In this document: positions 51,863-60,529 of the stretch, one piece after another
How positions within the stretch are numbered: position 1 is the first letter of the stretch
Layout of the letters: the number at the start of each line of letters is the position of its first letter
Assembly: GCF_000024205.1 (NCBI RefSeq)
Contig: NC_013216.1
Coordinates: 2,852,001 to 2,916,000 of the forward strand
Source: Desulfofarcimen acetoxidans DSM 771
GTDB taxonomy: Bacteria; Bacillota; Desulfotomaculia; Desulfotomaculales; Desulfofarciminaceae
Length of the DNA: 64,000 nucleotides
Reading direction: 5' to 3'
Notes under the pieces: model-generated
Databases searched by the model: none
Seen by the model: only the letters and a program-made list of their open reading frames with translations
What the model was told of the DNA's origin: nothing
Translations under genes and position numbers: made by a program

Positions 51863-52213
51863 ATATTATCACACCGTCTTCGTTATATTACCTTAGTTAT
51901 TTAATTTTCTCCATGTACTAACTATTTCCTCTAAAATTTTTTATATTTTTTTTAGGTTAGACAGGCACAAATAATCTCTTTTCCCATAAGATATATTCAG
52001 CCATATGATGCCTGGCCTTTTAACGTCTGTTAGTGTCCTACTTTGCGGCAATAAAACAAAAACCCGATAATCCCTTGTATTTCAAAGATTATCGGGTTTT
52101 CTATAAAATAATTTTAGTTATATAAAGATAACATCGTTCCATATGAATGTTGATACTATTGTTTAATATTTAGCTTTAAATAATTGCATTTCCTTTTCAT
52201 CACCGGTGTGGCA
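51863..52213. other. Intergenic region downstream of the FMN-binding gene
   Basis: 351 bp. Carries the terminator at 52057-52102; nothing else convincing. Confidence 0.5.
52057..52102. terminator. Bidirectional terminator
   Basis: Perfect 14-bp stem AAAACCCGATAATC / GATTATCGGGTTTT with a 14-nt loop. Confidence 0.85.
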
Positions 52214-52543
52214 TTATAACAAAGCATCAGCTTTTTCTACTGTTAAGAACACTTCTTCACCTTCGGTCCAGGCCTTACCGCTGAGCCGGTAGCCCTTTTT
52301 CCCCGCCACCACGGCCACCTGCATTACTGCGGTTTCAGCAATGTTCCGGCGGGTTTTCTCCATCTTATAGACACCAAAAACCAGAGTATTATCATTCCTT
52401 ACCTCTTTAACTTTACCCACCACGATCAAGTGGGGTTGCCCATCCTCGGACAAAGTGGCAATGGGTACAAAGGCGGATTGTGCAATAACTTCCTTGATTT
52501 CCGGTGTTAATAATGTGTTGCATCCACAACAATTACAGCCCAT
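52214..52543 (-). CDS. Pyridoxamine 5'-phosphate oxidase-like FMN-binding protein with Cys-rich N-terminus
   Basis: A 109-residue split-barrel protein (SAFVPIATLSEDGQPHLIVV and VVAGKKGYRLSGKAW) with an unusual N-terminal MGCNCCGCN that could bind a metal or Fe-S cluster. Relatives in anaerobes are small flavoproteins of unknown reaction. ATG at 52543 after GGAGG. It follows the Crp/Fnr regulator by 83 bp and may be its target. Confidence 0.8.
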   Translation of the reverse strand: MGCNCCGCNTLLTPEIKEVIAQSAFVPIATLSEDGQPHLIVVGKVKEVRNDNTLVFGVYKMEKTRRNIAETAVMQVAVVAGKKGYRLSGKAWTEGEEVFLTVEKADALL

Positions 52544-52626
52544 TTTTAAAAACCTCCTCTGTTTTATTTAATATAATATTACTATCTAAAATGAGAAGGC
52601 GCTGTTAAATATTTTACACTCAGGGA

Positions 52627-53295
52627 TTAAAAACAGCGATCCTTGAGTACAAAATATTTCTCAACTCTGTCAATGTAATTCCTGGTTGACAACTCTTTTA
52701 ACGTTTGGGCCACCATCACCCTTGATACTCCGACGAAATCGGCAATATCCTGTTGGGTCAGGTATAATTTGATTTTAGTGCCTTCAGGGCAAGGTTCACC
52801 ATGTTCTATGGATAAACGGATCAACAAGTTTAGCACCTTTTCCCGAGTCGATCCGGTGCGTAGTTCAGTTACTTGCTCCCATGTATCATACAGCCGGTTA
52901 CCCAGGCTAAAAATAACCTGCATGGCCAAATCCGGCGATTCTCTAATAATTTGTTCCAGGCTCTGACGGCTGAGAGAACAAACCCGGGCAGTTTCCAAGG
53001 CTATAGCGGAAGCCGGCTGAGTACCTTTTCTAAACAGGGCTGCCTCCCCCAGTACCTCACCCTTGCCGGCCACCTGTAAAATAGCCTCTTTACCTTCTTC
53101 ATTTACCCGCACCAATTTAAAACTACCTTCTTTAATCAAAAACAAACTATCAGTGGGGTCCCCTTGGTGAAATAAAACATCTCCACGCTGGTAATATTTC
53201 TTGGCCGCAGCTTTAAGGCAAACCTGGCTGAAAACCTGCTGCTCCACACACTCAAATAAAGGAAAGTCCTTCAAGCAAAGACAACGGTTTTTCAT
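52627..53295 (-). CDS. Crp/Fnr-family regulator
   Basis: A 222-residue regulator: cyclic-nucleotide-type beta barrel (residues 12-125; VLFHQGDPTDSLFLIKEGSFKL, GEVLGEAALF) and helix-turn-helix IADFVGVSRVMVAQTLKELS. N-terminal cysteines C5, C7, C16 and C26 could bind a cluster or haem; the type is uncertain (FNR, HcpR or other). ATG at 53295 follows GGGAG. Monocistronic or with the FMN-binding gene. Confidence 0.88.
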   Translation of the reverse strand: MKNRCLCLKDFPLFECVEQQVFSQVCLKAAAKKYYQRGDVLFHQGDPTDSLFLIKEGSFKLVRVNEEGKEAILQVAGKGEVLGEAALFRKGTQPASAIALETARVCSLSRQSLEQIIRESPDLAMQVIFSLGNRLYDTWEQVTELRTGSTREKVLNLLIRLSIEHGEPCPEGTKIKLYLTQQDIADFVGVSRVMVAQTLKELSTRNYIDRVEKYFVLKDRCF

Positions 53296-53666
53296 TAAGA
53301 TAATCTCCCTGTTGTAAATTTATTAACATATGAAATAATTAAATAGCTATATAATTTTATGTATCATTATATCTCAAAGAAGTATAAGTACCAATGACCA
53401 AAATCATTAAAATGAAATTTTTACAACAGCACGGAATTGTTATTTATAAACCAATTATTAATCTCAACCGCTAAAAAACAAGTTTTCTTGTAAAGTAGTT
53501 TACAGATAAATTAGTGTTTTAGTAGCATAATAACATAAGAAATACTTAAATAGGAAGGTATTGATTTCCCGTTTAACAGTGTTGAAGATGTAGCTGAAAC
53601 AATCGTTACAAAAGCAGGTCTAAAATAACAAAAACCATTCTTGTTAATCGTTCGCCAATTATTAGT

Positions 53667-53698
53667 TAGTCCTGTAGTAATCCTACAGGACTTTTTTT
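53667..53698 (+). terminator. Rho-independent terminator
   Basis: AGTCCTGTAG / CTACAGGACT, 10-bp stem, followed by TTTTTTT. Confidence 0.88.
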
Positions 53699-53855
53699 AG
53701 GTTGGGGTACCGATAGCAAAACGCAAACAAAACAAGCGCAACTGATTAACAAAATCCTGTTCTTTACCATTTGTAACTTTCGCTGTTTGAAAAGCAACTT
53801 TAACCAAATCATATATTTGAGAAAATTCTTCCGTTTTTTCTTTTCTAATAACCAT
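53697..53855 (-). pseudogene. Truncated GNAT acetyltransferase (N-terminal 52 residues)
   Basis: Minus strand from ATG 53855: MVIRKEKTEEFSQIYDLVK, then VAFQTAKVTNGKEQDFVNQLR, ending after ~52 codons at the terminator. This is the typical start of YhbS-like GNAT proteins; the acetyl-CoA site is missing. Confidence 0.65.
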
Positions 53856-53956
53856 AGTTTTCTCACTCCTGTTATAGATTACTTATTAGGCGGTCGATTA
53901 ATGCCATTGCTGCGAGTATTCTGAGCCCACAATACACAAAATGCTCCTTCCATTTA

Positions 53957-54523
53957 TTACGCAAACTTTTCCTGCCAAGATTTTTTCCACTGTTCAAAAT
54001 TAAGATGAGGGTTTAAATCAGGAAAATGTTTGCCATCTACAGACCAGACCATTTCTTTTCCTAGTTTATTTTTGCCTTCCTTAACTGCTGGTCTGGAATA
54101 ACCACCTATAGCTTTGTTATCCACCATAAAAACATATATTGCAGTTTTTCCTGTTGATTGGATATCAACAAAATGACTCAATGGAGTCCATTCATCTAAA
54201 GGGTGGTTCTGAACGGTGAACTTTTCAACAGTTATTTTTTTAAGAAGATATTTTTTGGGGTCAAAGCACTGTACTGCCCACTCTTCTATATATGGTTCTT
54301 GGATTATCTTTTCTTTTGTTAGTACATATTTTTCGAATATACCATCGTATGAAACAATTTTATAACCCTTATTCTCAATGTACTTTTTAGAAACTTTTTG
54401 ACTGGTTGTCATGTTAGAATTATTGGTTTCCTGTACAAGATTTATGCCTTTTGTTGTATTCGAACAGCCTGCCCCAAAAATTATAATCATTCCTAATAAA
54501 AAAATGGTTACATACCGTTTCAT
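53957..54523 (-). CDS. Putative lipoprotein
   Basis: A 188-residue protein with a lipoprotein signal: KRYVTIFLLGMIIIFGAGC (lipobox FGAGC, Cys20). The remaining ~170 residues are predicted alpha/beta, with aromatic-rich LDEWTPLSHFVDI and HLNFEQWKKSWQEKF at the end. No named family. ATG at 54523 preceded by GGGAGGCGC. Lies after the Ca2+-ATPase on the same strand. Confidence 0.7.
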   Translation of the reverse strand: MKRYVTIFLLGMIIIFGAGCSNTTKGINLVQETNNSNMTTSQKVSKKYIENKGYKIVSYDGIFEKYVLTKEKIIQEPYIEEWAVQCFDPKKYLLKKITVEKFTVQNHPLDEWTPLSHFVDIQSTGKTAIYVFMVDNKAIGGYSRPAVKEGKNKLGKEMVWSVDGKHFPDLNPHLNFEQWKKSWQEKFA

Positions 54524-54659
54524 TTGTAGCGCCTCCCGAATGCTTTGACGATACCTAATGTGTTTTATTAGCCTAATTATTTTATATGGGTATTTAAATT
54601 GTAACTATATTATTACACATGGGATTTCTGGTATCACAACTTGTAAAACAGTAAACATC

Positions 54660-54703
54660 CTCTGGGACGAGCCCTTGGTTTTTCAGGAGCGATTTTCTAT
54701 AAA
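54660..54703 (-). repeat. IS200-like end sequence overlapping the ATPase 3' end
   Basis: GGACGAGCCCTTGGTTTTTC and the following AGGAGCGATTTTCTATAAA closely resemble 57828-57870. The final codons and stop of the ATPase gene lie in this sequence. Confidence 0.55.
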
Positions 54704-57334
54704 TAGTTTAGTTATTTCATTAACTATTAATGGAATTATTGCCATAAATACAACCAGGCTCCAATCTACTAAGCTTAAATTATGCACCTTAAACGCATTT
54801 GCCAAAAATGGTATGGATATTACCCCAAGCTGTAGAATAAATCCTATTATTATTGCACCAATTAGATACATATTTGAACATATTCCGATTTGGAATATTG
54901 ACTTACTTGAGTTTCTCATGGCTAATGAATAGAACAGTTGAGAACCAGCAAGTACCACAAATGCCATTGTTCTAGCATATGTTGTTACATCTTCTGGTAT
55001 ATTTCTTGATCCAAGGCTATATCCATACTCTCTTAATCCAAAGTTGAAAGCTGCCAAGGTTAGTATACCGATCAATGCACCACCGAAAATAGCTCTAAGC
55101 CCTACACCATCAGCAAAGAAACTTTCTTTTGGATCTCTTGGTTTCTTTCTCATCACATCCTTATCTCCGGGATCTATTCCAAGTGCAATAGCTGGCAATG
55201 TATCGGTTATTAGATTTATCCATAGAATCTGGGTAGGCAGAAGAGGTACTGGCCAGAAGAAGAGGATAGAAGCTAATATAGTAATAACCTCTCCTAGATT
55301 GCAGGATAATAGGAATATCACAGACTTCCTTATATTATTATATATATTCCTTCCTTCTTCGATTGCATGAACAATTGTAGTGAAGTTATCATCTGTTAAT
55401 ATCATATCGCTAGCACCCTTGGAAACATCGGTACCAGTTATTCCCATGGCAACTCCTATATCAGCATATTTTAATGCGGGAGCATCATTTACACCATCAC
55501 CAGTCATGGATACTATATTTCCTTGTGATTTATAAGCTTTTACTATCTTAACCTTATGTTCTGGCGATACTCTGGCAAACACTCTGTAATCATTTATTCT
55601 GTTTGCGAAATCCTTTTCTGATAGTTGATCAATTTCAGCACCTGTTAGACTCTGCTCTATTGAATCTGCAATTCCAAGCTCCTTAGCAATTGCAACCGCT
55701 GTATTTTTATGGTCACCGGTAATCATTACAGGTGTAATACCTGCCATTTTTGCTTCTTTTATGGAATTCTTAACTTCAGATCTTGGAGGATCAATCATAC
55801 CAACAAGTCCAATTATAGTTAGATCCTTTTCCATATCTTCCGGTTCTATCAAGCTTCTTGTATCCTTAAATGCGACACCCAGAACTCTTAAAGCATCATC
55901 CGACATTTCTTCTGTTACCTTCAAGTAGTTGGCTTTGATATCTTCGGTTAATGGAACTGTCTTGCCATCTATAAGAACACTATTGGAAATTGACATTAAA
56001 TTATCAATTGCACCCTTTGTATGTACTCTATAACCAGTTCCTTCTTCATTTAAAGTTGACATTAGCTTTCTGTCGGAATCAAAAGGCTTTTCAGAAATCC
56101 TCTTATAATTTGCACTCAAACTTATTTGTGAAAGGTTGTATTTATTACCTAATATCAGTAAAGCTATTTCAGTAGGATCTCCGGTGCCTTGATCATTTTC
56201 ATAAGTAGCATCCGAACATAAAACAAACGACTTAATCAATTCTTTTTCGTTATCGGAAGCTTTAAGATTTACTCCTACTTCAGGTACTTCAGTCAATTTA
56301 TTAAAAGTATAATACTTAACTACTGTCATCTTATTTTGAGTAAGAGTACCTGTTTTATCTGAGCATATGATATTAACAGAACCCAGGGTTTCAACCGCAG
56401 GAAGCTTTTTTACTATGGCATTGATTTTAGACATTTTAGCAACTCCAAGAGCTAACACAATAGCAACTATAGCTGCCAATCCTTCGGGAATTGCTGCCAC
56501 TGCTAAGCTAATCGCGGTTAAAAACATTTCAAACAAATCTCTTTTTTGAAGGAGAGCAATTATAAATATTAACGTACATATACCAATTGCAATAAATCCA
56601 AGTGTTTTTCCAAGCTCAGCTAATCTCCTTTGCAGAGGGGTCATTTCATTGTTATCTTCATCAAGAATCTCTGCAATTTTACCAATCTCTGTATCCATGG
56701 CCGTTGCGACAACAACACCTTCACCTCTACCATAGGTAGTAAGGGTAGACATGAAAGCCATATTAGACTTGTCACCTATCGGTGTTTTCGGATTTTCATA
56801 AATATCTTTTGCATTCTTGTCAGAAGGGACAGATTCCCCGGTTAGGGATGATTCTTCTATTTGAAGATTAGCGCTTTCTATCAATCTTAAATCAGCTGGC
56901 ACAAATCTACCGGCATCTAAAATAATAATATCACCGGGTACTATTTCCTCTGAATTAATTTCTTTGACTTCCCCATCACGTCTTACAAGTGATTTTGGAG
57001 TAGTCATTTGCTGCAGTGCTTCAATTGCCTTTTCAGCTTTGTATTCTTGCACCACTCCAATTATTGCATTTAAAACAACAACTAACATTATAATAATTGC
57101 ATCAACATATTCACCTATGAACAGGGTAATTACAGCGGCTCCCAGAAGTACATAAACAAGCATATCCTTAAGTTGCGCAAAGAATTGCAAAATTAAAGTT
57201 TTTTTAGGTTTACTCTTTAGTTTATTTTCACCATACTGGTTAAGCCTTGTCTTGGCTTCCTCGCTGGTAAGACCAGTTAAGGGGTTCGCATCTAATTCTT
57301 TTAAAACTTCTTCTTGGGTTTTTAAAAACCACAT
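54683..57334 (-). CDS. Calcium-transporting P-type ATPase (P2A)
   Basis: An 883-residue pump. It contains the actuator TGES, phosphorylation site SDKTGTLTQNK (D326), MITGDH, and hinge GDGVNDAPALKYADIG. Ca2+ ligands are present: VAAIPEGLAA in M4, NLGEV in M5 and NLITDTLPA in M6. The frame is open for 43 more codons, but that part comes from a TnpB remnant; ATG at 57334 is preceded by AAAGAGGTG and starts MWFLKTQEEVLKEL, the family N-terminus. Ca2+ or Mn2+ export is inferred. IS debris flanks the gene on both sides. Confidence 0.93.
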   Translation of the reverse strand: MWFLKTQEEVLKELDANPLTGLTSEEAKTRLNQYGENKLKSKPKKTLILQFFAQLKDMLVYVLLGAAVITLFIGEYVDAIIIMLVVVLNAIIGVVQEYKAEKAIEALQQMTTPKSLVRRDGEVKEINSEEIVPGDIIILDAGRFVPADLRLIESANLQIEESSLTGESVPSDKNAKDIYENPKTPIGDKSNMAFMSTLTTYGRGEGVVVATAMDTEIGKIAEILDEDNNEMTPLQRRLAELGKTLGFIAIGICTLIFIIALLQKRDLFEMFLTAISLAVAAIPEGLAAIVAIVLALGVAKMSKINAIVKKLPAVETLGSVNIICSDKTGTLTQNKMTVVKYYTFNKLTEVPEVGVNLKASDNEKELIKSFVLCSDATYENDQGTGDPTEIALLILGNKYNLSQISLSANYKRISEKPFDSDRKLMSTLNEEGTGYRVHTKGAIDNLMSISNSVLIDGKTVPLTEDIKANYLKVTEEMSDDALRVLGVAFKDTRSLIEPEDMEKDLTIIGLVGMIDPPRSEVKNSIKEAKMAGITPVMITGDHKNTAVAIAKELGIADSIEQSLTGAEIDQLSEKDFANRINDYRVFARVSPEHKVKIVKAYKSQGNIVSMTGDGVNDAPALKYADIGVAMGITGTDVSKGASDMILTDDNFTTIVHAIEEGRNIYNNIRKSVIFLLSCNLGEVITILASILFFWPVPLLPTQILWINLITDTLPAIALGIDPGDKDVMRKKPRDPKESFFADGVGLRAIFGGALIGILTLAAFNFGLREYGYSLGSRNIPEDVTTYARTMAFVVLAGSQLFYSLAMRNSSKSIFQIGICSNMYLIGAIIIGFILQLGVISIPFLANAFKVHNLSLVDWSLVVFMAIIPLIVNEITKLFIENRS

Positions 57335-57720
57335 ACATAACACCTCTTTCTTATTTATTTCATTTGTAATAATACCGTGACATTTAAGCTTGTGCTCCAG
57401 CATATTGCGTAATTGACCAAAAGCCCACTGGCTCATGCGTTCGTTCAAGGCACAAAACGTCATGAAAGAATTTCTTTCAGAATTTCACCTCCTTCCGGGA
57501 GATTTCTGTGCTTCAATGTATTTACAAATAGTTTCTGCACTGACATTACCGGAAGTACTTATATACTAATCCCTGATCCATAACCCACTGCCCCAGAAAT
57601 ATTTCTTTTTAAGCCAAGGAAAAGCATCAAATATTCTGTTAGCGGTAATGCTTTTAATTATCCTTGCAATTTCAGTAGGAACCACGGTACTTTGGACAAA
57701 ACACTATATGATAGTTAATA
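57335..57720 (-). pseudogene. Remnant of an IS200/IS605 element (tnpA and tnpB pieces)
   Basis: The minus strand reads ARIIKSITANRIFDAFPWL and KKKYFWGSGLWIRD, stop, then NVSAETICKYIEAQK: the C-terminal half of a TnpA (Y1 transposase), with the tyrosine in CKYIEAQ. After it comes a piece of TnpB, NERMSQWAFGQLRNMLEHK, that reads directly into the ATPase start. The first half of tnpA and most of tnpB are deleted. Confidence 0.7.
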
Positions 57721-57794
57721 TTCTATGCATAATGTTTTGTTTTTCTTTCCTTGATCCAATTATACAATAGAGGAAATGTCTGTGTATATATTTG

Positions 57795-57870
57795 TCACCC
57801 TTCGGGCGACCGCTCCTTTCATCCACGGGACGAGCCAGTGGGTTTTCAGGAGTGATTTTCTATAAAGACA
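57795..57870 (-). mobile_element. IS200-like end, upstream of tnpA remnant
   Basis: Contains CACCCTTCGGGCGACCGCTC and, after a short gap, CCACGGGACGAGCCAGTGG and TTTTCAGGAG, the palindromic pattern of IS200/605 left ends. A related copy lies at 54660-54703, on the other side of the ATPase. Confidence 0.5.
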
Positions 57871-58073
57871 AAAGCCCTCAGGCAAAATTTCCTAGAGATA
57901 TTAAATGATCAATTATAGTTCCTTATTTATATAAAATACAGCAGAACTTGTAAACATACGCCTTATTTAAAGTTATTACGGATTAAATCACCCCCAAATA
58001 TTACACCTGTGGAGGAGATGACCATTTAATAATAAATGATCTTTTGTAGTGGCAATTTTCACATCTAAAAAAT

Positions 58074-58102
58074 TTAAAACCCTTATTCTATAAGGGTTTT
58101 AA
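58074..58102. terminator. Bidirectional terminator
   Basis: AAAACCCTTAT / ATAAGGGTTTT, perfect 11-bp stem, loop of three. It could serve a gene lost from this region. Confidence 0.75.
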
Positions 58103-58269
58103 TAAACAGATAGGTGTCAAAGTCAGGGATTTCGCTTTACCAAGACGCACCGTAAAGCCACTGTACTTATACTTCGTTAACGTAATTGGTAACATACAGG
58201 TTCGCTTGTCGGTCAGAAAATATCAAAACAATATGGCAATCCGCCAACCCAAATAAAACTGACACCATT

Positions 58270-58437
58270 TGTGAACTACCCCCGCTTACGTTCCACTAAG
58301 AAACGGGGGCTTCCAAAGGAACATCAACGAGCGTTTCCTGATTCATCAGCCACGGCCTACCATTACAAAGAGCAATAGGTCTTACACGGCCTCCAGCAGG
58401 CATGATTTCGGGCGGTCCCCGCCCTATAACTATATAT
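58270..58437 (-). ncRNA. Predicted omega-RNA / right end of the IS605-type element
   Basis: The ~165 bp between the tnpB stop codon and the element's right end, with several conserved hairpins: CGGGCGG-CCCCGCCC, GCCTCC/GGCCTCC segments and a GCCCCCGTTTC / CGGGGG-type stem near the end. In this family the tnpB 3' end and right end are transcribed as a guide RNA. The guide would begin just beyond 58270 on the left. Function is inferred from the family. Confidence 0.55.
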
Positions 58438-59538
58438 CTAAGCCGCTAGCATTTCTAAGCCACGACGTTCTATCAATATGGCTGACACCAAATCCCTAGG
58501 CATAACCATTCCACAAGCAGGACACCGGTGCACTCTGACACTCAAATCCTTTGGCACATTGGCACCACAAAGACATGTCTGGGAAGTGCCATGAGGAGGG
58601 ACAGGAAGAAATATTTTACCATATCTGTGACATTTATACTCCACAAGGTTTCTGAATGTACCCCATGAAGCATCATGAATGCTTTTAGCTAGGTAGTGAT
58701 TTTTGACCATGTTCTTGATCTTTAGGTCTTCCATGAAGACAATATCATGGCTCTGAACCACGTCTAGACTGGTCTTGTGTAGAAAGTCTTTCCGTTGATT
58801 AGTTATCTTAGCATGAAGTTTAGCCACTTTAGTTTTAGCTTTCCCTCGGTTGTTAGAACCTTTCTTTTTGCGAGAAAGTCTTCGCTGTTGTTTGGCTAAC
58901 TTCCTTTCTGATTTACGATAGTATTTTGGGGTTTCTATTTCTGTACTATCAGACAATACCGCAAAATGTTCAAGGCCCACGTCTATTCCAATGGATTTGG
59001 TACTGTCGGTAAGATTTTCGAGTACTTCCACTTCGGCGGTCAAATTAGCGTACCACTTACCACCGTGATACTTTATGTTAACCCTGGATATTTGACTGGC
59101 ATCAAATTCCCGGTGAGTTGTCATTTTTACAAAACCAATCTTAGAGAGATAGATTTTACCTGGCTTAGAGAAAGTTTTCTTTACAGCATCCACCTGGGGA
59201 TAGGTAAATGATGTGTAATGGTCACGGTTTTTGAACCGGGGGTATCCAGCTTCTTTGGCAAAAAACCGCTGATAGGCAAAGTCTACCCGGCGCAAAGTAT
59301 CCTGCATTACCTGACTATGAACTTGCTTGTATTCCAGATGTTCTTTTGTATAGCCCGGCAGCATATTCTGCTGTTTATTATATGTCAACCCCTGGCCGGT
59401 TCCTTTATACACACGCTGACGCTCAGATAAAGACCAGTTATAGAGTTTCCGGCAAAGTTTTAGTGTGTGAAACATTTTTTTCTGTTGCTCTTTGGTCGGA
59501 CGCATTTCAAACCGGTAGACAATTTGCAAATGATTCAC
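58438..59538 (-). CDS. tnpB: TnpB RNA-guided nuclease (IS605 family)
   Basis: A 366-residue TnpB with an intact RuvC core: D186 in SIGIDVGLEHF, E270 in IVFMEDLKIKNM, D349 in PRDLVSAI. The zinc finger has C322, C324 and C339, C342 (TCLCGANV and CPACG), so the first knuckle is CxC instead of CxxC. It starts at GTG 59538, overlapping the tnpA stop by 4 bp. The remaining residues look complete. TnpB makes RNA-guided cuts at empty donor sites and keeps the element in the genome. Confidence 0.92.
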   Translation of the reverse strand: MNHLQIVYRFEMRPTKEQQKKMFHTLKLCRKLYNWSLSERQRVYKGTGQGLTYNKQQNMLPGYTKEHLEYKQVHSQVMQDTLRRVDFAYQRFFAKEAGYPRFKNRDHYTSFTYPQVDAVKKTFSKPGKIYLSKIGFVKMTTHREFDASQISRVNIKYHGGKWYANLTAEVEVLENLTDSTKSIGIDVGLEHFAVLSDSTEIETPKYYRKSERKLAKQQRRLSRKKKGSNNRGKAKTKVAKLHAKITNQRKDFLHKTSLDVVQSHDIVFMEDLKIKNMVKNHYLAKSIHDASWGTFRNLVEYKCHRYGKIFLPVPPHGTSQTCLCGANVPKDLSVRVHRCPACGMVMPRDLVSAILIERRGLEMLAA

Positions 59539-59545
59539 CTCTTTT

Positions 59546-59852
59546 CACCCTGGGTTTCAATGTACTTCTTAATTACTTCAATGGGTGCACCACCTGTAGT
59601 TAGAAGACAAAAACTTTACGACCAAAAATATTCTTTCCATAATTAGGGTGAGCCTTGAACAATATGTGTGTGTGCTTTGTCATGTTTGTATTCAAGAAAA
59701 CTAATATTATATTTTGGTACAATATACTCACCAATTTCTTTGATACGGTTTGCTATTGTGTCGTTTATAACTTTTCTGCGGTATTTTACTACCAAAATCA
59801 GATGATATGTGAGTAAGAAGACTGAGTGACTATTTGTATCAAGTTTGCTCAA
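59546..59852 (-). pseudogene. tnpA (Y1 transposase) pseudogene
   Basis: The N-terminal 65 residues are intact (SHSVFLLTYHLILVVKYRR, YNISFLEYKHDKAHTHI with the HUH pair), then a ~35-residue deletion and a stop codon; after it LWKEYFWS, a second stop, and TTGGAPIEVIKKYIETQG with the catalytic Tyr. No active transposase can be made. Confidence 0.85.
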
Positions 59853-60148
59853 TAATAATCAACCTTTCGTTATTGCGTCTGATTATATTTTGCCACATCA
59901 TAGAGGCTTTGGCAAACATTTTATTAGTACACAAAACAAGGCCGCCATTCATCCCACCACCTTAGAGGTGGGGGAATTCTGGCGGGGTTTAGTTAAAACG
60001 GTGTCAGTCCGTACAATTCAAAGCTATCAATTCTATAGAAATCTTTATTCTTACCCGATAAAGGATGTAGTTTAAAAATCTACCTGCATTCTTTTTAGGC
60101 CTATATAAAAATATAAAGGCAGTGTGCTATTGGTTGTTCTTTAACTTG

Positions 60149-60520
60149 TTATTTAGCGAGATGTCCATCTCCCCGATATCCCAAACTGTTTGTTTTTGTA
60201 CACGTATCAGTTGTGAATCTTATTTGTGCACCTGTATAACTGCCTGCTCCCGATATAGGGTAATTTTTTGGAGATGTTACTTCACCACTAACCTTTTTTC
60301 GTCCCCACATAGAACCTCCCCAAATCCCTTTTTTTAACAACGGCATAGGTAATTCCAACAGGGCAACTCAAATATACATAATCGTGTGATTGAGTTAGGT
60401 CTGTTAAGGTTGCGGTTAATCCATCAATATTGAATGTACCAGTTGAATAGAAAACGGCACCACCCGATCTGCCACTAAAACCCAAGATACTAATGTAGTT
60501 GCTACTGGTGAAATTGCTTG
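60149..60520 (-). pseudogene. Frameshifted C-terminal domain of a secreted-type protein
   Basis: Two overlapping frames join across a run of seven A (60327-60333 on the other strand): LGFSGRSGGAVFYSTG ... VGITYAVVKK, then, after a +1 shift, GIWGGSMWGRKKVSGEV and GAGSYTGAQIRFTTD to the stop at 60149. A beta-rich domain of unknown family. It may once have continued from the tandem-repeat gene upstream. Confidence 0.5.
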
Positions 60521-60529
60521 CGAGGATGA

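Larger units (their letters stand above)
53296..53956. other. Region of small remnants
   Basis: 661 bp. Between the Crp gene and the lipoprotein gene: a C-terminal fragment FPFNSVEDVAETIVTKAGLK followed by a stop at about 53562-53628 on the plus strand with no start codon, a terminator (53667-53698) and a truncated acetyltransferase (53697-53855). Confidence 0.5.
58270..59997 (-). mobile_element. IS200/IS605-family element (tnpA broken)
   Basis: Left end 59863-59997 (with CCACC/GGTGG hairpin), broken tnpA, intact tnpB, right end 58270-58437. The ends adjoin GTTAAA and TGTGAAC. The flanks 58258-58266 and 60000-60008 form the inverted repeat ACTGACACC / GGTGTCAGT, so insertion was into the loop of a palindrome. 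Confidence 0.85.

Noticed and set aside
51863-52210. Possible cobalamin riboswitch upstream of cbiJ
   Set aside because: No B12-box (GCCACTG) or other conserved core was found on the relevant strand.
53666-53866. 66-codon minus-strand frame with a hydrophobic segment
   Set aside because: The overlapping frame encodes a recognisable GNAT N-terminus and the hairpin terminator lies in it, so this frame is a shadow.
57334-57463. 43-residue N-terminal extension of the Ca2+-ATPase
   Set aside because: The residues resemble a TnpB segment, and the ribosome site and family N-terminus both indicate the start at 57334.
58112-58266. A second small element bounded by GGTGTCA and TGACACC
   Set aside because: The inverted ends are only 7-9 bp and the inside has no coding or known IS sequence; it may be part of an older IS end, but the evidence is thin.
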